Shown: positions 22,465 to 35,080 of the stretch, one piece after another
How the letters are laid out: each line of letters begins with the position of its first letter
Position numbering within the stretch: position 1 is the stretch's first letter
DNA from: Rutidosis leptorrhynchoides
Lineage: Eukaryota; Streptophyta; Magnoliopsida; Asterales; Asteraceae
DNA: 64,000 nucleotides
Direction of reading: 5' to 3'
NCBI RefSeq assembly: GCF_046630445.1
Contig: NC_092333.1
Location: forward strand, 180,046,501 to 180,110,500
Made by a program: the position numbers and the translations under genes
The notes under the pieces: generated by a model
Database searches by the model: none
Told to the model about the DNA's origin: nothing
What the model saw: only the letters and a program-made list of their open reading frames with translations

Positions 22465-22563
22465 ATTTTCAAGTCACGACTTTTCCTTCATCATCTTGGA
22501 TTAAGGAACTAGGTGTTGTACCATTGACCAACTCGTCTTTTTCTCCAACAACCACTTCATCAA
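22465..22563 (-). pseudogene. Small fragment of SAPS gene last exon
   Basis: Matches 25930-26030 inside the last SAPS exon (shared cttggattaaggaacta and ttctccaacaaccacttcat). It is cut off on both sides, too short to encode anything, and separated from the real exon by about 3 kb. Confidence 0.75.
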
Positions 22564-23142
22564 TTGATACAAATCCAAAACTAGATTAAACAGCGCATAC
22601 TCTGAAATGACAGCTATAATAGCATGAAATTCTTTGCGAGTATGTGCTTTGGACGTCTTTGGCATTATTAGGCTGATCAAGAGCCATGATAAAGCCTCCA
22701 TACGATAATTTAACATTTCTCAATAAACCATAGTCGTAATTGGTGGTATAGTCCCATATGTTGTAATTGTCTGCTAACTCGTTACTATTCCGCACTTGAA
22801 AATACCTTTGTTTAATTTGGAATTCTAGAGGATTTGACACACACACATGAAATTCTCTGCATATGAACAACAGTCAATCGCGAAATCAAGACAAGACACA
22901 GATCGGAAATTGGGTGTTTATTAATAATGAAATTGTTACAGGTTTTTAGAACAGAGGGAAATCACTTTTAACAAATCAATAAATAGCTAATACAATTGTT
23001 ACTGTTTTATTTATAGCTAAACCCAATTGCCAGATCCACTTAACAACTTCAGAGCGTCTAACAACCTTTTGGAGGGAAAATTAGTTAATTTATGTTACAC
23101 CACTGAGTTGCACATGATTATTTAACTCGTGACAAACTCCCC
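22564..23142 (-). other. Unassigned stretch with a possible exon-like frame
   Basis: A minus-strand frame at 22620-22830 reads RNSNELADNYNIWDYTTNYD and continues YGLLRNVKLSYGG. It has gene-like composition, but I recognise no family and see no clear splice partners. The rest is AT-rich. Confidence 0.3.
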
Positions 23143-23352
23143 GATCATCTGCTGAAAAAGATGATTATGGGCTGGTTGTTGAATCTGAGAATGTGGGTCG
23201 AACTGTTGATCTCTCTGTTATTGGGTCTTACAAAGAACTTCTTAGAACTTTTGCTAATAGCTTTGGAATTGAAAGGTTTGATGATTTCACTTGTGTGGTG
23301 TACAACGATTCAGCAGGTGATGTGAAAATGAGTTGGTGATGAACCTTTCAGG
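23143..23352 (+). pseudogene. Orphan ARF/Aux-IAA PB1 domain exon (copy 2, frameshifted)
   Basis: Reads ENVGRTVDLSVIGSYKELLR, FANSFGIERFDDFTCVVYND, then a one-base gain near 23330 turns the VGDEPF end into an early stop. The N-terminal half is closer to real ARF PB1 (GRTVDLS, SFGIE) than copy 1. It ends at the same donor site. No upstream ARF exons are visible. Confidence 0.7.
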
Positions 23353-24411
23353 TACTCTTTTCATCTCATCTGATATGGTATCTTCTAGAGGTGGCAATAT
23401 GGATGGGTGAGGTAACGGGTAAAAAATGGTTCAGTTGAGTTAGGTTGACCTGAATGGCTTTTTGAGTAAGTTTATTCAAAAAAATTATTTTAAAAATAAT
23501 ACAGATATTCAGATATAACTATAAGAATGTCATTTCATTTCAATAATATTTAAAATAAATGATTTACGAGGTTCTATGCATTAAGATACCAGGTTGCCTA
23601 TTTCCAATTCATGCTATTTACTTTTATATTAATCCATTTGACACTTTGACTATTTTGGTGTAAACATAATCTGGGTCAACTCATTCACAAGTACAAGGCT
23701 GTTTTGAAAGGAGATGAATACATTCACATAATAGATATGTATAAATATAAATTTTTATCATACCTTATTTTTAATGGTGTAGTGAGTTTGTGATGAAAAC
23801 TCGGAGACTGAATATTCAGATGGGTACTGCCTGCCATAATAATGGAAGGTAAACTTCAGCCTCCTTTTTGTAAAATTAACTGTATGTATCTAGTTGTTTT
23901 ATTCTGAAATACTTATATATTTGTTACTGGTATAACCTGTAACATGTAGTATTAATATTCCTTGTACGCACAATGCTGTTCTGCATTGCATATTTGCGTA
24001 CAACTGACATATACCATCATCCTGTTCATTTTGCTAGTTTATCTTTGATTTCGTTTTACAATCTGGTATGGTGGGTGTTGCAGAAAAAACATCACATTAC
24101 TGGATGATGCAGGACACGTTCTTGAATCCTCGAAGCAGACAGGAACTACTACGGGTATATTCGCTGAGGAACATGAAGTTGTATCGATATTTTTTTAGTT
24201 TGTGTAGTTGTATTTGGGAGACCTGAAACCATAATTGTTCCCTTTCTATGTTACTAGATCTTATGTAGTCGAATCTTTTATCTTAATCTTTCTATGATAC
24301 TAGATATTATTGTGCATGCTTTGAAGAGTCTAATCTTCTATCTAAATCTTATATAAATTTTCTAATTGCTATACTATTATTGGAAGAATCATACTCTTCA
24401 TATGAGGAAAG
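23353..24411. other. Intergenic with a few exon-like scraps
   Basis: Short plus-strand scraps resemble exons with acceptor sites: near 23795 (gatgaaaactcggagactg) and 24085 (reading NITLLDDAGHVLESSKQTG after a gttgcag acceptor). They may be downstream exons of the gene that gave the PB1 fragment, but I cannot place them in the ARF family. Confidence 0.3.
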
Positions 24412-25182
24412 CATCACTTATTTTTTATTTTTTTTTGGAACGGTGGCATATATTAAACAACAAACAAGCGGCTTTCTAGCAAGGAGTTAGAAAGCATTAC
24501 AAGGGCATAAAAGTCACTAATTTCGTCCAGAAACTAATATATTTAAGCCGAAAAACGAAAAAAATTAATCAAATCAACAATGCAACATTCTTTTAAGTAC
24601 TTAGTCATTATGTAATAAACAATTCCTAAACCGCTAAATCCTCCAAAAAGCTGCAACCACAATTGATAACAACCTTGCCTTCGCATTACTCGATTTGTTA
24701 CCATTCTCTATCCAACTTTGGACCTCTTGGCTCTTGCCACGATAAAAACATAGGGACCGGAAGATTAAATTACACTAATGCATCTAACCAAACTTCGCGC
24801 GCAAAGTACTTCATGCTCTCGACACCTTGGGTACAAATGACACATGAGATAGACTAAATTTCCAGCCCTCTTCTCGATAGATTGAGCCTGTGAGGAAGCC
24901 CGTCAAGAATTAAATGCCAAATGAAACTAATGAACCTCGGATAACTCTTCGCAAAGAGGCCTACTTTCTACTTCCAATATCATTTGTAATCCAATTCCAA
25001 CTCCATTCCCCATTTACGAATCTATTAGAAACCAAAACTTCTCTATCACCCTCCAAAAGAAAGAGGCGGTTATATCTAGCATACAAGGGAGTGTCACCAA
25101 TCGAAAGATCGAGTCAAAAACGAATAACACTTCCATTGCCAAGCTTCATTTTGAACGCGTCTTTAGTGAACACATCACTTAT
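24412..25182 (-). mobile_element. 5'-truncated LINE (non-LTR retrotransposon) with TSD
   Basis: Flanked by the 10-bp direct repeat catcacttat (24412-24421 and 25173-25182). On the minus strand it ends in an A-rich tail (24421-24437 as T on plus). The frames show zf-RVT-type residues: YARYNRLFLLEGDREVLVSN with NGEWSWNWI just after, then WHLILDGLPHRLNLSRRGLE and SCVICTQGVES, then the tail. Several stops separate these pieces, so it is dead. Only about 750 bp of the 3' end was inserted, the usual result of incomplete target-primed reverse transcription. Confidence 0.88.
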
Positions 25183-25464
25183 TGGTGAAACTTATTATAA
25201 GTCTATAATACAAAAGTTAAAACGAAGAATAAAGAGTAAGAAAATGGAGGACAATGAGGAACGTAGCACATACATTAATGAACAAAGTACACATATTCAA
25301 ATCACACTCTATGCAAAAATATCAAAATCTTTGAAAAGTAACTAAAAGTAACAGATAGTATCCGGTCTTTGACATCCCACATCAACCTAAACAGAATTCT
25401 ACTGTACATCAATGTCTGCTGCTCATGCAATTGCATCATCCTCATTTCCTTATATCCCCTCGAT
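25183..25464 (-). other. SAPS gene 3' UTR / downstream region
   Basis: Directly follows the SAPS stop codon. The stretch 25340-25464 is duplicated at 5843-5975. No clear polyadenylation signal can be singled out. Confidence 0.5.
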
Positions 25465-28400
25465 TCACTCCAAAACATCAACTTGTTGGTCTACTTTCCA
25501 ATAATTAGTATCATTAAACTCCTTCAACCCGACCCTATCTTCTTCTACATTATCCTTATTATCCAACCCACGTGGACTAATAACCTTCCTTTTTAACGGG
25601 CCCGCTTCCCCAACAATCCCTTCCTTAAGAGCTTGCTCCATAGCCTTTTCCGTCCCTTCAACTTCAACCCCTACAAACTCCACGTCATCTTCAAACAACG
25701 AAACCGCAGACTTTTGACTCGTGTCAGAAGACACCGACCCGTCACTCGAGTTAGCCGAGGACAACACGCCATTCTCGCCCGGTGTAACCGGACTCAACCA
25801 CGATTCATTTGGTGTCTCCGCACCAGGTGGGGTCCCATATTCATCTGTTAACATGTCTTCATTATTTGTTTTTGTCTTGAATCTTGAAATGTCACCATCA
25901 TTGTCGTTATCAATTTTCTTGGTGTTGACATTTTTCAAGTCAACGTTTGTTTCTTCGTTGACTTGGATTAAGGAACTAGACGTTGTACCGTTGACCAAGT
26001 CCTCATCTTCTCCAACAACCACTTCATCATCACTACTGCTATTACCGCCACCCCCGCCGCCGCCAATAGATGATGCTCCATTTAAGTTAATTTCATCGAG
26101 CGTTTCGAGTGAGGTGTCGCTCGTAGGTGGTGCATCTTCTATCACGTCATCTTGAAAAGCAAACCAATTCGAGTTTGTAAACAAACTGCTGCACGAGAGG
26201 GGGAAAAAAACGTCAATGACTTTGATCATGGGCTATCTGTCTATTTATTATTTGATCATGGGCCAACCCAAATAAGCCCGGCCCGTTTCAAACGCTTATG
26301 ATTTTGGAGATTATCAACATACCTTCCCTGGTCATCACCTAACCTAAGTGAGGATATGACGACCTCAGCGGACTCATCATCAAAGTAACCGTCCTGCATT
26401 TCACATACCACATATATATCCATTTATAGTAACACCAAAAATAACCTAAAAAGGGCACAATATTTTTATTATTTTTATCTTTTTTTTTTTTTTTTGAACA
26501 GCTGGGTTTTTATTATTATTATTATTTTTTTTATCTATCATATGTTATTAATTAAAATGGGCGTTACCTCATCATCTCGATCAAGATTTCCATGACTCTG
26601 CAACGAGCAAAAATAATAGTATAAGTATAATTATTGAATTTAAATCAAGCACATAAAAATCTCCAGTATATTACATACCTCTTCATCATTTTCATAAATG
26701 TTGTATCGAAATGCTTGACTTAAGTTATTTGCTAAAGCAGCAACATCATAGTCCCTTTCATGGATATCGTCTTCATCACTATCTCTATTCCTATCTTGTA
26801 ATGCCGTTGGGCGACTAAAATATCAAAACGTAAATAGTATTTATTATAACCATCAGTAAAATTTTAAAAACAGTTGCAACAGTTTATGGATAATAATTAC
26901 AAGAAACATACCCGCAAGCCCATCGATACACATTTTCAACCATATTGCGTTCCTGTAGAACACTAGTCTGCCACTCATTCCATTCACTACTTTCCTAATA
27001 ACAATAACAATTCAAAATAAAAGTTATATTGCAATAGATTAAACATTCTACTTAGTAAAAAAGGGAATATGTATATCGATCTTTATACATATGTATTTAC
27101 TAAACCTGAAAATGTTTCTGAATGCGACTATCGCCATTTCCCAACTGTACGATCTTATTGGCAATACGTGTGACATGCCCGAGATTCCCCAACCGGGGTG
27201 CATATTTTCCAGTGGCAGATGTCGGCTGCAAAATTAAAAGAATTTTAATAAACAAATGCAACTGATTATTATTTACTAGTTATCTAAACTAACTAAGCTC
27301 CTAGTATTATATGAAATATTTCCACATTTAAAAAATAAATAAATAAAAAATTGTGGAATAACACAAAGTCACAAGATTGGCTACAAAAGACAAACTAAAC
27401 TGTCAACGACTCAAAGGTCTAAACTTTACAAAAGCAGTCAAATTTAGCTAAAAAAAATATTTTTAAAAAATGTGCAGATATAAATGAAAAAGGTAAATTA
27501 TGAACTTCACGAAAAAAGGTATTTAATACCTGATCAACTTCGCGCGAAAGGATGGGACTCTTGTCTGTTTGAAGAATTTTTGTTGTAAGACGACATTCTG
27601 AAAATAAGTGATCGATGATAGTATTGCTTTTGCTTTCTAGGCAGGAAAATATTATGCTTTCCACTTGATGATGCAAAGCATTATTATACGGGTACCTACA
27701 TCAAAAAACAAAAAATATATATAAGATTATATGCATAATACATTACTACAATTATACTTTTTATATAATCAGCTCTAAAATAGGATGAATAAGTGGTGTT
27801 TTACTCGAAGAAAAGATCAAGGACTCTTTGAATTGTTCCGGAGCTAATTAATTCATTCTCCGCAATTTCGTTTCCAGTCTTCAATAGAACTGCAATGAAC
27901 TCCACAATCTGCAAACAAAAGTATAAATTTGGGCCAATTTTACTATTTCAATAAAACAAATTTAATAAAATTAAATAAAACAAAAAAGTAAACAAAAAAA
28001 AATCAACATTATTCAACGTTTAGTAACCTTTAGACGATGCTTCCCGAGAGGAGGTTTCAATTGGCCATATGCAGTTGGCAAAATTTTCTCATCAAGTGAA
28101 ACATTCAACAAGATCAACAGGTCACCTGATACACGTAATTTATTTATTTATTTATATAAAAAGTACATCTTAATATATAATTTACAAAAGGTAAGTAATT
28201 GAGAGCATAAAATGCATATAACTCACCAAGTTTTGGGAGCATTGCACCTACTGTTTCCTGGTTAACTTGCACGCGTGTCTCGTATGAATTTTGACCTCGA
28301 AAAGAATTGAATAACACTGACGGAAGTGATCGTTTTGGATCCAACAAAGATATACAAACTGACAACGAGTGGACAAGTCCCGACTTAGAATGTGAATCTT

Positions 28401-31400
28401 CCAACGCGTGACCAAATATCCTTGCGACAAAACTGATACGAAACATACACAGAGTTATTATAATCATCTAAGGTTTAAGTGTCTAAAAATCAAGCTTTAC
28501 TCTTTATCTGGTAACCAATATGGTCTTATTTAGTAATGATGGGTTTGCCTAATAAATCAACCTAAAACGTGACCTACACGACTATTGTCAAATGTTATAC
28601 ACATCCTCAGTTGAATTTGAAATGTGTCAAAATCTATCTTTTTTTAGGTCAATAATTCAGGCACATTTATCATTTTTCAAAAAAAATTCAGGGTTGCAGA
28701 ACTCGGAATTACTTGGAGGTTAAAGAAATCGCTTCTTGGAGAGAACTCAGCAGAGTTATTTGAACGAGTTATCGGGGGAGAACTCAGATGTTGACTGATG
28801 TCTGACTTTTAAATATATAAATAATAAATATTAAAAATATATGGTATAAAGTGTATATATTTTATGAAAACATTAAATAAATTTAGAAAGAAGGTTAAAA
28901 GTGTATATTTAAATAGAGTAGAGGGTTAGTTTGGTAGGTAAAATGGGTTAAAAGTTAAATTCAAATAAAAATCGCAGCTCTCAGTTGACCGAGTTTATCA
29001 CTGATTTTCTAATTTGGTAACCGATTTTTCCGTTTTTTTTCCATTTTTAGCAGAGTCTGGGCCCGAGAACCCGGCAGCCATTTGAAACCGAGAACTCCCC
29101 AGGTTCTCGGCCGAGGCCGATTTCTGCAACACTATTACTCGGGGAGTACTCAGTTATTGCATTTCGAGGAGTAATCAGCGACTACTTGGTCAAAAATCAA
29201 TCAACCTCGGTCAAAACTCGGAATTACTCGGAAAATCGGTCAAAGTCAAACTTGACCAACATTCGAGTAGTCTCCGAGTTTCCAAGTACTCCCTAAAAAG
29301 TCCCGATTGAGTAGTGACTTTTGCAACATTTTCGAAGCCGGAAATATATATACACAGTATTTAGGTTGAAAATACATACGGACCTTGAACTGGAAAGTTT
29401 AGAAGCAAGAGGAGATGGTGCATTTCGTGTTATAGTACATAATGTTTCTGCTGCATTCGCATGTACTTCAGAAGAATTCTGAGACAATGACAAAAAATAA
29501 AAATAAATAAATTAATAATTAGAGCTATGATGGATACACGTAGATATATATCTTGATAATGAAATAATAATACTCACAGAAGGACTCAATTTATCGACTA
29601 TCATCTCCAGCAAATTGCTATCAGCTAACCACTGCATGACATCAGCGGAATTCGGATAGATATGGTCGTCCGCTCCAACAAGTCTAACCAAGACCTGTGA
29701 GTATATTATATAAAAGTTTAAAATATACAATTATTCACAGAGCATTATATAGTCCGACGCGCAATCGAATTTCAGAACACTTATAAAAAAGCCAGTAAAC
29801 AACCTCCATGATTGATGTAATTCCTATTAAGTCAACCAGCTGTTGGAATACATATTGATGCGCCTGCACAAATATATAAAAATAAATATAAAATGAATTA
29901 AGTCAAATATCTTCTAAGTGGGATTATGCTTATAACGTTTAAAATATTAAAAAGAGCATAAATAGTACTCACTTGAACATAATTCATAAGTGGGACCGTC
30001 TTCCGTAGCATGAGACATACCACGACCTACAACACGATACAAGATGATTCAGACAAACGCCTTTACCCAAAAAAAAGTGTATAAACACTATTGACAATAC
30101 TGACCATATATAATATACCTTACTGAAGTAGCCAGCCAGCAAGGCACTATGTGGGCGGGTCGGTTCCAAAAACGAGAATAACATATCCATGAGCTGCAAG
30201 TTAGAAAAACGTGACATTAAATTGCAGAAAAAAAAGTAATTCTATGTTTTATAAGATGTAATATTAATGAATGTACCTCTTTATCTTCCACTAAAGTTTT
30301 AAAAATCGCATCGATTTCACATGTAAATATCTCACAAGCCATGAAAGGGAACCTAAAGCACGAAACAAATTGATGTAAATTGAATGTAACAGTAGATAGA
30401 TTACACTAATATATAAAAAAAGATTTAAATAACCAAAAAAAAAAAAAAAAAAAACTGATGACGTACTTGAAGGTGCGTTTGCTATCAGCATCTTCTTGCG
30501 GCTCTACTATGATGAACCGCAATAATTGTTCAACCTGAACTCGCTCACGTAAGCTGGAATAATACACAATCTTTGAATATTAAGGCATGTGTTCATATCA
30601 TTATACTTGGACTTTAGCAACTTTTATAGACTCGAAATTTTAATAATGTAGTAAACTTATATAAAAGGTAGTGGAAATCAGAATACTCTAAAGGGTTAAG
30701 TGTTAGAAAAGATTCAAACTTTGCCCAAAAATTCTATTGTATGATCAAAGTTTAAAAGTATCTATTGTATGTACTGAAAAAAAAAAAAATGGATACATAC
30801 AATAGCAGGGTTGTAAAAGTCGGCCGACTAATCTGATTTAGGGATTAGTCCGACCCGACTAGGCCCATGTCGGTCTAAGTAGCTGTCAACAACGGTCAAC
30901 GGGTCAAAAGCGCACAAAACTTGGATTTATTCGGTCAAATTCATATTTATTCGGCCAAATAGGTCAGAATTGGTCTAAGTCAAAGTTAGTCAATGGCCGA
31001 CTAGTCCCCAACTAGCGACTTTTACAACCTTTTATAATAGAAACTTGAAAAGTGGATACATACAAGAATGTAAGGCTTTATATAGTTTCAGACACTTAAC
31101 CATACTTAAAAAGAAGTAAAGAAGAGTGTTATTACAAATTAATAAGGCGACTATTTAATGCTTTGCATTCTTGGATTATATCTTCTTCATCCAAAAGCTC
31201 TTCCAGTGTAAAATTTTCCTTGTCCAAAATAGACTCAACCTAAAAACGTGTTAAAATAACATACGATAAGAGAGGAGTAAATATCTAAAATTTATGAACT
31301 AGGTGCTGAAAACTTGTAAATAAATAGACAACCAAGCAAATACAAACATTTGTCAATAACATATGATCACTTTGTAAAATGCGAAAACCCATTTGGGCCA

Positions 31401-32780
31401 AGTTTGCATTATCCTAAACCAATTAAAAAAATAAGCTCCAAAAGTATCAAGTAGATAAATTTCACGCATGAACAGAGCGTTTCGGTGGCTGGCGGTCTTA
31501 TAGGTAGATTGTTATAGGGCTAAACAGAGCTGATCAATATAGTTTTTAAGTGCTTGGGATTGATTATTTTGATCATTTTAAGAAAGCAGATAAACAGCTT
31601 AACAATAAGCCTCATAGCACCAAAAAAAAAACCCTAAGCACTTAAAGTAAGATGCTATTAACGACTTTAAACACATAAGAACTCAAAAATAAGCAATCCC
31701 AATTAACCCTTAAATCTGCATTTCCTATCTAAAAGTGAGAAAGTTCAATTTTACAGATGTTACCATCTCAAATAGAGCTTAGTGAAACCTTTTTTACTTT
31801 ATCATATACTTTGGAAGTCTGTAATTAAACACGATTAGGTTGTGTATGATTGCCTCTTAATTAAATGATTCCGCACTGAATGTTGAATCTTGAATCTTGA
31901 ATCTGAATGATATGTGATTGTGAATGCCAAAAAAAATTGGGTGATGAACCGTTCAAAGTTATTCAGAGTTGAAATACTCTTTTAACCATTTAGCACCTCC
32001 ATTTCCTTTAATATCCTCTTTAAATTATATCCTAAACATTTATCAAACAACTATATTCTTTTATTTATTTATGTAGAAGGTTAATACAATGTTCATTCGG
32101 AATGATTATCACATTACATTCATGACCAAGTTCAATCATAACCTATTAACCTTCAAAATCATATGTATTTTGAACAATTCAATGCTTAATCGTTATGTTT
32201 TATCAAACCCAACCTTATACCCTTAACTAGTACCTGCTGAAACTATCATTTCCTCATTATCTTCCCTTAAAGTATGACAAGAAACACATTACACCTCTAT
32301 GCATAATCTTAATCTTAATATCTAATTATAGCAAATCATATTATCGGATTGCGTAGATATTATTCAATATTACACAATCAATCCCTCAATTATTACTCCT
32401 AAGTTTTATTAATGGAAATAGCTGAAATAAATCATTATAAACCCTGTTACATCATAAAACTACTACTAAGATTTATAAAAAACACAACATTCATCAACTG
32501 TGCACTAATCGATTATTTAAGCAATATTAGAATCATGATAATAGTATTAGATTTTGCTCACGAATTTATTGATATAAAAGATAAAGATGCCAACAATGCA
32601 TATCTTGATTAACAATTAAACATGCAAAAATTTAACAAATTAAAAAACTTTTTCATCATACACATAAAGGTAAATCCACACATTATATAGATACATAATA
32701 CATATATATCTGAAATCTGAAATATATAATAAAATGCTTACAGGTGAAGAAGCAGATAGAGATGTAAGTTTCCAAAACAT
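25465..32780 (-). CDS. SAPS-domain protein (PP6 regulatory subunit / SIT4-associated family)
   Basis: Nineteen coding exons with GT/AG borders and consistent phases give about 814 residues: 32742-32780, 31136-31239, 30467-30553, 30277-30352, 30119-30193, 29973-30026, 29804-29863, 29578-29694, 29384-29478, 28227-28432, 28028-28125, 27805-27908, 27530-27695, 27106-27225, 26912-26994, 26679-26814, 26568-26597, 26323-26393, 25465-26188. It starts MFWKLTSLSASSPVE, as plant family members do. SAPS motifs run through exons 1-15, for example LVRLVGADDHIYPNSADVMQ and FVARIFGHALEDSHSK. The C-terminal exon is acidic and Ser/Gly-rich, with seven consecutive Gly. Family role: SAPS proteins bind the catalytic subunit of PP6-type (Sit4) phosphatases and direct their substrate choice, in cytoplasm and nucleus. 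No stop or frameshift seen, so probably functional. Length fits plant homologues of about 800 residues. Introns carry two inverted-repeat elements. Confidence 0.95.
28692..29327. mobile_element. Terminal-inverted-repeat element(s) in a SAPS intron
   Basis: Begins ggttgcagaactcgg and ends agtagtgacttttgcaac, which is a related inverted repeat. A second, better-matching inverted end (ccgatttctgcaac) lies at 29117-29130, so this may be one 440-bp element plus a remnant of another. The interior is full of actcgg/ctcgga words, which make many small inverted matches. No coding frame. Sits between exons 9 and 10. Confidence 0.6.
30809..31029. mobile_element. MITE-like element, 14-bp perfect TIRs, in a SAPS intron
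   Basis: 221 bp, bounded by ggttgtaaaagtcg and its exact reverse complement cgacttttacaacc; further inverted matches (ggccgact/agtccccaact) extend the arms. No coding capacity. I could not see a clear target duplication, so the superfamily is open. The ends resemble those of the element at 28692-29327, suggesting one family. Lies between exons 2 and 3. Confidence 0.75.
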
Positions 32781-33180
32781 GTTGGATTAGATCTGCAAAC
32801 CCAAGATTCAAGATTGGGTCTTTTTCAAATTTGGAGCCAAAAATAACAAAAACCCTAAAAAGAATTGATTTTTAAGAGAAAGAAAGAAAAAATTAATTAA
32901 AATGGATGGGATTTGATAAAGGGAGGTGACCTACAAATTAAATTAAATAAATCAAAAGATTTATAATTTATAATATATATATATAATATATAATAACAAA
33001 TATAACATATGTGTGTATGTGTAAATATAAATTGAAAATGGGAGCTGGGGAAGATGAAGGCGGAGGAGGATAGGAGAAAAGAAAAGGGGCGGGCGGGTCA
33101 TAAAAATACAAAATGGATCCGGGTTTGATGTCATATATGGCCCGGAACATGTGTGAATCATACATGCCATGTATCCAACC
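32781..33180 (-). promoter_or_regulatory. Likely 5' UTR and promoter of the SAPS gene
   Basis: Directly upstream of the ATG at 32780. Contains purine-rich tracts (agagaaagaaagaaaa near 32875, and a G/A-rich block at 33035-33095) that read as CT-rich leader sequence on the coding strand, common in plant 5' UTRs. An AT-repeat at 32965-32995 could supply TATA-like elements. No single transcription start can be fixed. Confidence 0.4.
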
Positions 33181-34000
33181 CAAGACGATGTGGAATAACT
33201 AGGTTATTCCTACCCGAATTTCGGTCTCTGTTTGGGTGGCCGGATTCCTACCCGAATTTCGGCCGGTTCATGTTTGGCCGGTTCGTGATCTTGTCTGTTG
33301 TTCTGTTGTTCTGTTTGATTCCTTCCGCTCCATTCTCCCCGTCATCGTTTCAGTTCGATTAGGTGCGATGTTGTTGCCGACGTTTTCGACTTTAGTTAGT
33401 CGGGTTCGAAAAATTAGGTGTTCTGGGGTGGTCTCTCTAGGGCTTTACAGCTGCCCGATCGGTGGTTTAGCCTGTTTGATAGTTCTCGGTAGCTTCCGTG
33501 TGCGTGGTTCCTCGGGTTTTATTAGTACGAGAGATTTCGTCGGTTTACTGGTCTCGGGGGAGTGTTCTTGGGTTTCCCGGTGGTTGGTTCTTGATAGTTG
33601 GCTGATGATGCGGTCTTGATTTGTGATGGGATGTTGAAAGTGGTGGTCTGGGGGTCCTTGACGGCTTGGTTCAAGTTCGAGGGGTTTTATATTGATAGGT
33701 CTTGAGTTTGGCGGAGGTTGCAGCTTGATGGTTAGCTGTTTTGGTTATGTGTATGTGTTGGTGTTGGTGTATTAGTTTCAGTATGGTTCATGTTTAGGTG
33801 ATTTATCAATGTTTGTAGGCTTATGTTTGAACGTAGGTTCGTGTACCACAGATCATCAGATCTGCTCAATGTGTATTTCATGTAATTAGTGTGATCTTAA
33901 AACAAATATTGTCAGAAGCTTTTTCAGGTAGTTGTTTGCAATGATAAATTATAAAATTAAGTCTCTGTTCTTTTCTATGAAGTTATTTAAAGTATTTTTG
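33181..34000. other. GT-rich unassigned sequence, probably LINE-derived
   Basis: T/G-rich on the plus strand with long but featureless frames (33236-33619). Words such as gggctttacag, ggttcctcggg and cggtttactggtctcgg resemble plant LINE 3' UTRs, but no reverse transcriptase motif or A-tail was found, so this stays open. Confidence 0.3.
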
Positions 34001-35080
34001 GAATTTTCTTGACAGATATGGCTATCGATATGGTGATGGCAATACTCGCCTATTACTACCATCTGAGGTAATAGACTAAACTATATGAGTATATGGGCTG
34101 TAGTGTTGTAAATCAATAACATTTGAATTTTTTAATACTTTATAATTATAATTAAAAATGCATTGGATGAAAATAAAGAAAAAATTTTATTTTTCTATTT
34201 TCTTTCTTTTATTCACGGCTGATAAGAAGCCAAGAAATGATTGTTGTGGCTTCCTTCTTTCTGTCCGTATGTATTAAGTAAAAGTCAAATGTTTGTTTTG
34301 GTTTGTGAATTAATAAGTAAGTTTTGTATTAGTAAACTCTTTTGAACTCTTCAATCTATTCAAACTCATATAGTGACTTTGGTTATTGGGTATTTTTCAG
34401 AATATGATGTGGTGAGTCAGGTAACGAGTCAAAACGACTGGTTTTTGTATGGATGTCATCATGTGGGCTTAGCCTAAAGACGCTTTCTTGTCCAAATAGT
34501 TTTTTTAAAATTCTCAGCGTGTTACGGTGTTTTTTATAGTATTATAAAAAGTATATTACTAAATTATAGAAATAGTATGTAAACTGTAAAGTGACGAATA
34601 TATTGATTTGAAACGAAAATAATATTAAATACACTTCGGGTGACTTTTGACCATTTAGCATGTTCGACCCGTTTCCCTATAAGCTATGTGGATTTGAATT
34701 GGGTTAGGGATGACATTACCCTAACCGACCCATTCGTAATTAAACGGTTTAGAATTGACTTATTTATTGATTGTATTGTTGTCTATAGATTGATATAGTG
34801 GTAGTTGGTTCTTGTGTAATAACCTTTAATGGATTTAAATTCTAAGTTTCAATTTGTGTCATTGAGAGTTTGGTTTAGTGAAGTGTGTCTACTGATATTC
34901 GTGCTCCAAGTTTTTCTTATTGCTTTCTTCCTACAGTTACTAAATTTTGTTTTCAGATTATTCATTTCTTCATTTTGTGACAAGGACTTTCACTTTATCA
35001 AAGTAACTTTGTATATTCTTCAAGTTTTTGAGCACTAAAACATCTATTGTATTTTGTCTGTAGTTGCAGTAATCGTAACC
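34001..35080. other. Intergenic, one exon-like scrap
   Basis: After a cttgacag acceptor-like site a 17-residue scrap reads YGYRYGDGNTRLLLPSE (about 34017-34070) and ends at a GTAATA donor-like site. I do not recognise it. It may be another captured exon upstream of the CRAL-TRIO fragment. The rest is AT-rich. Confidence 0.3.

Noticed and set aside
25721-26155. 144-codon plus-strand frame opposite the last SAPS exon
   Set aside because: Antisense shadow of the coding exon, whose frame is supported by the family pattern and splice phases.
33236-33619. 127-codon plus-strand frame upstream of the SAPS gene
   Set aside because: Hydrophobic, Ser/Val-rich translation of G/T-rich sequence; no motif, no splice context.
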